From the NCBI RefSeq assembly GCF_002813445.1, contig NZ_PHHD01000001.1, positions 6,138,001 through 6,202,000 of the forward strand: a stretch of DNA of 64,000 nucleotides, in the 5' to 3' direction. The translations under genes and the position numbers were made by a program. This document shows, piece after piece, positions 57,659 to 64,000 of this stretch (position 1 is its first letter; each line of letters starts with the position of its first letter). This DNA comes from Pseudomonas tolaasii NCPPB 2192. Its GTDB lineage: Bacteria > Pseudomonadota > Gammaproteobacteria > Pseudomonadales > Pseudomonadaceae. Under the pieces are notes generated by a model that was given only the letters and a program-made list of their open reading frames with translations, was not told where the DNA came from and searched no databases.

Positions 57659-57974
57659 ATGACACAAAAACCACTCGACAAATCAAACGATGCCATCAAC
57701 ATTACAAAAAACTTACTGATCTATAATTGTTGAGTTGTGATCGCCAACCATTTAGGCTGGCTTTCCTGCCTATCACTGCAATGTCAACAAACGTGTCATA
57801 CTAAACTCCGAAGACCACTAAGATTGAGTTTAACGAAGTGTACCACTGAGCATCCACATAAGGCATACGGACAATCCTCCACAACTCTTAGATTATAAAA
57901 AATATACAGATAAAATTGCTAACAAATACTAATAATTCCAGATTCATATACTTATTTAAAGAGGAAAATATAAA
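57659..57974. other. AT-rich gap, nothing recognised
   Basis: 316 bases with no open frame worth listing, no clear terminator, and a probable promoter for the gene at 57975 near its right end (AGAGGAAAA serves as ribosome-binding site). Confidence 0.4.
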
Positions 57975-58505
57975 ATGAATATGAATATTCCCCCTGCCAT
58001 CGGAGAACTATGGAAAAGTCAAGGCGGTGTTTATGCTGGCGTGATACGTGGAGAGATAGGGAAACTGGATTATCATTTAATTATACCAACACAGTGGTCT
58101 CTAGTTAATAAAATATCTGCTTATGGTGGTTACGACATCGATGAGCCAAAAGCTGCTAGTCGTTTTGACGGACTCGCTAATACGCGTTATTTAATTAATA
58201 GCGCTCAAGGAAATCATCCAGCTGCTAGGTTATGCGCTGGCTTGGTATTGGAGGGCCATAATGATTTTTACTTGCCATCAATTAATGAGCTCGCGCTATG
58301 TATGGCTAACGTTCCGGATTTGTTTGAAAAAAAATGGCATCTAAGTAGTTCACAGCTTTCAGCAACACACGCATTGGCACTATCTTTCGACGGTGGTTCC
58401 CAGATCGGACTAGACAAATTCCTTGAATTACAGGTCCGACCCGTTCGAAAGTATACTCTTGATTATCTTTTCAGCGAAAAAATTCAGGGTGCGAAATTAG
58501 TTTAA
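57975..58505 (+). CDS. DUF1566/Lcl-like domain protein
   Basis: 176 residues. The stretch AARLCAGLVLEGHNDFYLPS, the later HLSSSQLSATHALALSFDGG and the end LQVRPVRKY match the DUF1566 (Lcl C-terminal) fold, a C-type-lectin-like domain usually found at the ends of phage tail or surface proteins. Here it is free-standing without signal peptide or phage neighbours. Function unknown. Confidence 0.72.
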   Translation: MNMNIPPAIGELWKSQGGVYAGVIRGEIGKLDYHLIIPTQWSLVNKISAYGGYDIDEPKAASRFDGLANTRYLINSAQGNHPAARLCAGLVLEGHNDFYLPSINELALCMANVPDLFEKKWHLSSSQLSATHALALSFDGGSQIGLDKFLELQVRPVRKYTLDYLFSEKIQGAKLV

Positions 58506-58608
58506 TCCGATACAACCGAAAAAATCTTCCGATCACGCTTAATTTCACTTCGCTCTAGCATACGCGAATAACTATTAAGCATAATAGACCCGCTACGCAC
58601 TATAGAAG

Positions 58609-59508
58609 CTAGTTGACTCTAAGCTCAGCAGTTACAAATTCCACAAATTCTCGCACAATTGTAGATCTTCGCATATTAGGGTGATAAAGCACCCAAAGAT
58701 CATGCCCAAAGTTTGTTGGTGGACCATCAAGCTTTACTAAAGATGCCCTAGCATTACCGACAAAACACGGTAGATAGCCAATACCAAATCCGGATTCGAT
58801 GCTGTCTGCAAGCGCTAATACGGAATTAACCGAAAAAGTTATTCGTTCAGCCGACACATTTTTTTTAACAAATTTTGATGAACGCAGTGAGGAAAGGTTA
58901 TCGCAGAGCGTAACCCAGTCATATTGAAATAATTCAGTATCTCGCGGCTGGTGGGAGTTGATGTAGTCTAGCGCTCGTCCGTACAAAGCCCATTCAGTAC
59001 GCCCTAAGCAGCGCCCCACTAAGTTCTCCGGTGGCGCATCAGTCGCTCGCAAAGCTAAATCGGAATCGGAAGTTGATAAATTTAAAGCGCTATTATCAAT
59101 TGTTACTTTTACTTTAATTTTTGGCTTCCGTAGTTTGAATATCTCGAGCATCGGCATTAATATATGGAAAAGTAATGTATCATTTGTGGTCAAGCGAAGC
59201 TCGCCTGCAGGGTGAGCGTTTTGGTTAGACAAACTTTGCACCACACCGTCGATGTCCTCATCTATTCGATGAGCAAGCTCCACAATCGCGATACCAGCAG
59301 CAGTGAGCTCATAACCTCCTCTGTGGCGCTGGAAAAGAGGCGTTGCCAGCTGAATTTCAAGCTGTCGTAGTCGCCTGAATACTGTCGAAGAATTGACTGC
59401 AAGTCTCGTCGAAGCCCTCGCTAAACTTCCTGTTTCAGCGACGGCCATGACGAGCTTTAGATCGTTCCAACCTAACCTGTGTGAAAGACTACTCATCATG
59501 CCCCACAT
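58609..59508 (-). CDS. LysR-family regulator
   Basis: 299 residues (ATG 59508; ATG 59496 a few codons on, with GGGG before it, is also possible). Winged helix KLVMAVAETGSLARASTRLA. The overall sequence differs from the two paralogous LysRs of this cluster. It lies 3' of and on the same strand as the amidohydrolase at 59616, separated by 107 bases; it may control that gene. Confidence 0.85.
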   Translation of the reverse strand: MWGMMSSLSHRLGWNDLKLVMAVAETGSLARASTRLAVNSSTVFRRLRQLEIQLATPLFQRHRGGYELTAAGIAIVELAHRIDEDIDGVVQSLSNQNAHPAGELRLTTNDTLLFHILMPMLEIFKLRKPKIKVKVTIDNSALNLSTSDSDLALRATDAPPENLVGRCLGRTEWALYGRALDYINSHQPRDTELFQYDWVTLCDNLSSLRSSKFVKKNVSAERITFSVNSVLALADSIESGFGIGYLPCFVGNARASLVKLDGPPTNFGHDLWVLYHPNMRRSTIVREFVEFVTAELRVN

Positions 59509-59615
59509 TCAGAATGTGAATAAACCTAGATAGTAGAGCATGTTCGACATATCTGTGTAGTATTTTATGGGCATATTTTCAGCCTTAAACGACATACGAG
59601 ATATTAACATTTAGC

Positions 59616-61073
59616 TTATGATTCCAGTAATTCCCCGGCTGCAGCGCGAATTCGCCGGGCCGAGTTCTGAGCGTCATTGATTATTCTAGTCTCGTCGTAA
59701 CCTATGAGCCGCCCACCACGCTTCACAATTTTACCGTCAACAATAACCGTATCCACATTATTGGCTGTTGCGCTTTGAACTACTGCAGTCTCGAAATTGC
59801 TGACTGGTGCTATATTTAAATCATTCGATCTAAGCATGATAATATCAGCGCGTTTACCCTCGCTAATAGAACCAACCATGTCGCCTAATCCGAGCGCAAT
59901 CGCTCCATTAAGTGTAGCCATCTGAATTACTTCATGCACACTGATTTTACTAGCACCGGAATTTTCCGTTCCTACCCAAGGGACACCTAAATTCCATGTA
60001 AATCGCATCATTTCAAACATGTCCGGCGGAGCGATTGAAGTAGCATCGGATGAAAGAGATATACAAAGTCCTGCTTCACGCATCTTCATAATCACGGCTC
60101 GCGCATCTCCCGTGCTGCTCAGCCTGAGCTCCGAATGAGTTGCTATCGTGATTGGCGTTTTGGTCCTGGCCATGGCTGCAAGATCGTCGTTACTGGCAGA
60201 TATGTAGTGTGCAATCAAAAAGTCCGGCCCGAGGTATCCGCGACGCTCGTATTCAACCGCATCTGCTGTGTTAGGAGTTTCTTGCGGTGCATGGATGGCT
60301 ACTGGAAGCCCTACTCGCTTCGCATACTCCATCTCCTTATAAAAAGTTGCCTTGTCACTTTGAAGTGTACCTCTTAGATTTAACCCCAGGTGCACCATCC
60401 CTTCAAATTTGTCATTCCTGCCGAACCATTGACTTTGAACCCTATCAATATCGTTGTAAGGGTTTACTTTATCAGGCCCGAGACGATCAACATGGCCGTA
60501 TGAGTATCTGGCCCTCATGTGAGAATTTTCGAGGGCCTGTAACTCTGCATCCGCATGTTCGGGCGACCTAGTATTATGGGACCAGTTATGTACCGTTGTA
60601 GTTCCCCCATTCACTAACTCTACCGATGCCAACATAACACTGTTATAAAAATCAGTTGGTGTGTAAAGTGCTGAAGTAGCAAACTTTGCGGGATAGTAAG
60701 AAAACCCTTCTTTCCTAGCCGTAAAGCTTCTCCCAATAGCGCTCCACATATGATAGTGCGAATTAACAAAGCCAGGCATTACTATCATGTTCGTTGCGTC
60801 GATAATATCGGCATCTTTTTCTGTAAGGTTTTGCCCTACACGTTCGATTATGCCATTTCTAATCAGTATATCGGCGTTGGGAAGAGTTCCGATATCTGGA
60901 TCAACCGTTATAACCGCCGCATTTTTTATCAAATATAATCCGCGCTTAATTTGTTTTTTGCTGCTGATCCTGCTGGGCTTACCCAGCGCAGTTGTAGAAA
61001 AAAGGGGACCTGCGAAGCTAGCAAGTGCACCTACGCCTATGATTTTCGAAAAATTTCTTCTACTGAAATTCAT
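59616..61073 (-). CDS. Tat-exported amidohydrolase (triazine hydrolase/cytosine deaminase superfamily)
   Basis: 485 residues. The N-terminus MNFSRRNFSKIIGVGALASF is a Tat signal peptide (SRRNFSK), so the folded metalloenzyme is exported to the periplasm. Metal ligands are visible: H106 and H108 (FVNSHYHMW), H261 (VAIHAPQE), H289 and H313, and D343 (SLSSDATS). The relatives with known function remove amino or halogen groups from heterocycles (TrzN/AtzB, S-adenosylhomocysteine deaminase). A Tat signal is uncommon in this family. Its role next to aromatic ring-cleavage genes, possibly attack on a larger xenobiotic outside the cytoplasm, is an inference. Confidence 0.82.
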   Translation of the reverse strand: MNFSRRNFSKIIGVGALASFAGPLFSTTALGKPSRISSKKQIKRGLYLIKNAAVITVDPDIGTLPNADILIRNGIIERVGQNLTEKDADIIDATNMIVMPGFVNSHYHMWSAIGRSFTARKEGFSYYPAKFATSALYTPTDFYNSVMLASVELVNGGTTTVHNWSHNTRSPEHADAELQALENSHMRARYSYGHVDRLGPDKVNPYNDIDRVQSQWFGRNDKFEGMVHLGLNLRGTLQSDKATFYKEMEYAKRVGLPVAIHAPQETPNTADAVEYERRGYLGPDFLIAHYISASNDDLAAMARTKTPITIATHSELRLSSTGDARAVIMKMREAGLCISLSSDATSIAPPDMFEMMRFTWNLGVPWVGTENSGASKISVHEVIQMATLNGAIALGLGDMVGSISEGKRADIIMLRSNDLNIAPVSNFETAVVQSATANNVDTVIVDGKIVKRGGRLIGYDETRIINDAQNSARRIRAAAGELLES

Positions 61074-62123
61074 GCTATATCTCTTTTTTAGATTTATTGG
61101 ATATAAATGAAATCAACCAAACGATTGCATGAGGTCATAGAGCTTAAAACTCAGCTATCCTTTGATGGCGTTCCACCGTATTTATACACTAGATGTGATC
61201 TCTCAAATTTGCATTTCTGCAATTTTCGTTTTGCATTAATGTAGGACGCGACTTCGTGATCAAGGAACTGCTATACCCTCCCTATCTCTGTGGAGGAATC
61301 ACAGCACCGCCCACGGAAAGGCGCAGCACGCTGATATAGACACATTTAGATTCTCGAAATCGGGTGGTACCGAACCGTGGCATGCATCTAGTATCAGGTC
61401 AGCATCCAGGTGGCTTACAACACAACAAAACTTCGACCGAGCTTTCAATCAGGTATGTCAAATGCATCATGCATCCTCCCGTCGATAAGTGGCCGTTAAT
61501 ACTGTTTCTATCCGACCAGAGATTTTCTCCGACTCAAGCTTTGATTGGGGAGGTTAACGACTCGGGAAGTGGCGAAAAACAATGCTTTAACTATGAAACA
61601 CAACGCAGTCGGCGCGTGGTATTTAAACCAACGCTGATGTGGTGCTCGGGCAATGGGGCATACATGACACCAGTGAGCTGATAGAATAACGTACGACAAT
61701 CTTGCCCCCCGCTCGGGGTCGACCTCAGATCAGAAGCAAAATTCTTAGTCTGCAATCTGCCTCCAATAGCTGCCGGGTGATTTTTCCAGTTTGGTCGACA
61801 CACAGACTTGGGCTACGGCTTTATTCGGAGTCACAACAACGATCTTCGGCGTCAAAGCATCCGATTCAGCATGCGGCTTGAGCGAAATCGATCAAGGCCC
61901 AGTTAATTGCACGCGGATTGGAAGCTGCAGATCGAGAAAATGAAGAACAGAGTCGCTTGGCAGATGTGACAACCAGATTTACAGGAGATAAAACCTTCCG
62001 ACCAAAACACCTTTTCGGCACAGTGATTTGAGTTGACAAACCCAACCCAAACGACACAAAACCAGACTCATTAACTGAACAGTGAGCGACCACCGAGTCG
62101 TGCTTTGAGAAAGAGCTTGAGCT
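61074..62123. other. Decayed region without a recognised gene
   Basis: About 1.05 kb. Open frames are short and not protein-like. It probably carries the promoter of the amidohydrolase gene at its left end. No IS fragment could be identified. Confidence 0.45.
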
Positions 62124-63252
62124 CTATACGCTACAAGGTGGGCGTCCCTCAAAGGCATTGCGTAGCAACACGCTAAAAGCATTTATTTCAAGCCCGCGCA
62201 GATTCACATGCTCACTCATCATGACTAGTTCCCGCGCGCGTATTAGATCCGATTCTCGCATGCCAATATCGCGTAAGGCTGTAGGGGCACAGTTACTGAA
62301 TGCCAAATCGTACATCCCCTGAGGAGCATGCGGCGCGCTGATGGCATTCACAATGTTATCCATGGCCTCTGGCTCGAAGATTTCGTTGTAGGCTAGCACA
62401 TGAGGAACAATCACTGAGTGAACATCAACATAAGATAAGTTGAAGCCTCGACAAAGTATTTGGCACAGTTGGTAATGCAGGGACATCGTAACTTTATTAC
62501 GCACACTTCCACATAACCAGGCACCATAAAGTGCATTGGTGCGTGCCGCCAGAATATCGCCCATTTCACTGATACCGTCGCCGTACCTACGCAATGTAGG
62601 TATCGCACGAGCAAGGGCTTTTATACCAGCTTGTGCAATCAACTTAGTTACTGGATCATGGCTTTTTGAATATAGACCTTCGGCCCCGTGAGCGATTGCG
62701 CTAATAGCGCTAGAAATGCTAAAATCTAAAGGTAAATCAGCGGTCAACTCTGGATCATACAAAACTGTACGAGGCAAAATCTCGTTATTTGATATAGTTT
62801 TTGTAGTTTCCCTGTCATTTAAGTCGAACGCATTAATCATTTCTGATCCAGAGTACGTTGTTGGAATTGCGAGAGTGGGTAAATTTAACTCTAGGGCAAT
62901 AGATTTACCGACATCAATAGCTGCGTCGCCCCCCTATGGCAACTACTCCATTCGCTACACATTTCTTTGCCAAAGAACATGCTTCGCGAACATTTTCTGT
63001 AGATATATTCGTTGTAGGCTGGTCAAAAATACCAGCTACTTGTTCGGAGCCGATTGTTACCTTTACTAATTCAGCGAGTGCTCGCAGATTAGACGTGCAA
63101 AGAATCAGTACTCGCGTAATCCCCAATGCTTCAATTTCAACTCTTAGTTTCCTTATGCTGCCTGCGCCAAAGACAACACGCTGTGCATTTTTTTTGTGAT
63201 CAGAATCTGCTACCGAACGCTTTTCGCTGCTGTGGCGATCTAAAGTTTCCAC
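62124..63252 (-). pseudogene. Second maleylacetate reductase, frameshifted
   Basis: Two frames together give a full-length relative of the enzyme at 53069. One runs from 63252 (RVVFGAGSIRKLRVEIEALG ... GVVAIGG) to a run of six C (plus strand, 62930-62935). There a one-base indel shifts the frame to GGDAAIDVGKSIA ... TTYSGSEMINAF and on to the natural end. Active-site residues are also altered: the segment that reads LHHKLCHTLGGSFNLPHAEVH in the intact copy shows LHYQLCQILCRG and FNLSYVDVH here. It has therefore lost function beyond the frameshift. Confidence 0.87.
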
Positions 63253-63605
63253 TATGTACTCTCTGGGCCCACAATCAGTGCCAGTTTGGGATCTTTGCGC
63301 GAAATGACCGAAGCCCTCTCACGATGGGGCTAAATTCTTATGGCTGGTCACTTCAAATCCAGTGGATATCACGCCTCGATTATCTGAACATTAAAAATAT
63401 CGCCCCAACAAACCCATCAGGTCTTCTGTCTTAGCAAGCCCCTCCATTGACGGACCTCCCCCATCAGAGAAGAGGCGATAATTAGCACAGCCCCATGAAA
63501 TGTCCGTGTTAACGATTATATTTTTTGCCCGCTCTCTATTCAGCATATTACTCACCTCGAGCGATATCCAGACAAACCGTGAGGACACTAACTCCGCTTT
63601 AAACA
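63253..63605. other. Short gap, nothing recognised
   Basis: About 350 bases. A 76-codon frame on the minus strand (63391-63621) ends RLFSDGGGPSMEGLAKTEDL, which I do not recognise; it overlaps the LysR end and has no start signal. Confidence 0.4.
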
Positions 63606-64000
63606 CTATTTCGGAGCCCACAGAGGATCTTTCGCGATTAAGGTAGTAGCCCAGTCGGCAAAAGCCCGAACTCTTGCCGAAAGGTCACGGGTCGCGGGAT
63701 ATACCAATGAGACAGGCAGGCTCGCCATTTGCCAGTCAGCCAACACTTCGACCAGACTTCCTATTCTCAGATGTGAATCGGCTTGCGCCCTAGGAAGAAA
63801 CGCCACACCTAGTCCCGCCACAGCGGCTGCAGCTGCAGCTGCGCCGTTGTTGAAATACACCGTTGGAGGGTGATCAAGAGTGAAACGCTCTTCTCCGCGC
63901 ACAAGTGTAGGCAGATGCCGCCTATTAGTAGCCGGGAACTTGAAACCTAGGTGTTTATGCTCAGCAAGATGGGAGGGGACATCAAGGTTCGGGGCGCGAA
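63606..64000 (-). CDS. LysR-family regulator, effector domain only (partial at the right edge)
   Basis: 131 codons of a LysR effector domain are present, open to base 63998 and continuing out of the window. It is paralogous to the LysR at 37638-38558 (HKHLGFKFPAT, GEERFTLDHPPTVYFNNG, AFADWATTLIAKDPLW). The DNA-binding end is outside, so intactness is unknown. Confidence 0.85.
   Translation of the reverse strand, partial: RAPNLDVPSHLAEHKHLGFKFPATNRRHLPTLVRGEERFTLDHPPTVYFNNGAAAAAAAVAGLGVAFLPRAQADSHLRIGSLVEVLADWQMASLPVSLVYPATRDLSARVRAFADWATTLIAKDPLWAPK

Overview
The window looks like Pseudomonas chromosome (P. fluorescens/P. putida type). The evidence is a mannitol (mtl) locus in the gene order known from fluorescent pseudomonads, Pseudomonas-type REP sequences, IS66/IS3/IS5 relatives typical of the genus, and MexEF-OprN-like efflux operons. 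It is accessory-rich: many genes are broken and several long stretches contain only decayed sequence.

Region 1 (1-7021, minus strand) is the most interesting system. A sigma-54 activator with an RtcR/CARF-like N-terminal sensor domain is followed by a well-formed -24/-12 promoter. Downstream is a compact operon: TerY-like vWA protein, PP2C phosphatase, atypical Ser/Thr kinase with a zinc ribbon, and a UPF1-like superfamily 1 helicase that runs off the left edge. This matches the 'TerY-P' phosphorylation triad plus a nucleic-acid-processing enzyme. I infer that a nucleotide or RNA-end signal is sensed and switches the module on.

Region 2 (7730-16526) is a decaying mannitol operon. mtlR, mtlD and mtlZ look intact and mtlK nearly so. 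mtlE is broken, mtlF and mtlG are collapsed into one chimeric remnant, and mtlY is missing. A polyol-permease-type MFS transporter nearby could supply the lost uptake step.

Region 3 (16527-23159) holds decayed DNA with IS5, IS3 (IS51-like) and IS66 fossils and a possible conjugative-element relic.

Region 4 (23160-45285) has two paralogous, complete RND tripartite efflux operons, each headed by a small exported protein. Between them lie an intact IS3-family (IS150-type) element nested in a broken IS66 element, and a group of stress or electrophile-type genes: cupin, two AhpD-like proteins, an NAD-binding reductase, and MocR and LysR regulators.

Region 5 (46010-48905) carries a SulP transporter plus universal stress protein pair and a dead Nudix gene.

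Region 6 (49800-64000) looks AT-richer and foreign. It encodes a partial hydroxyquinol pathway (hydroxyquinol 1,2-dioxygenase, maleylacetate reductase, FMN reductase, MFS transporter), several LysR regulators and a Tat-exported amidohydrolase. It also has a second, frameshifted maleylacetate reductase and ends in a partial LysR gene. No monooxygenase producing hydroxyquinol is visible in the window.
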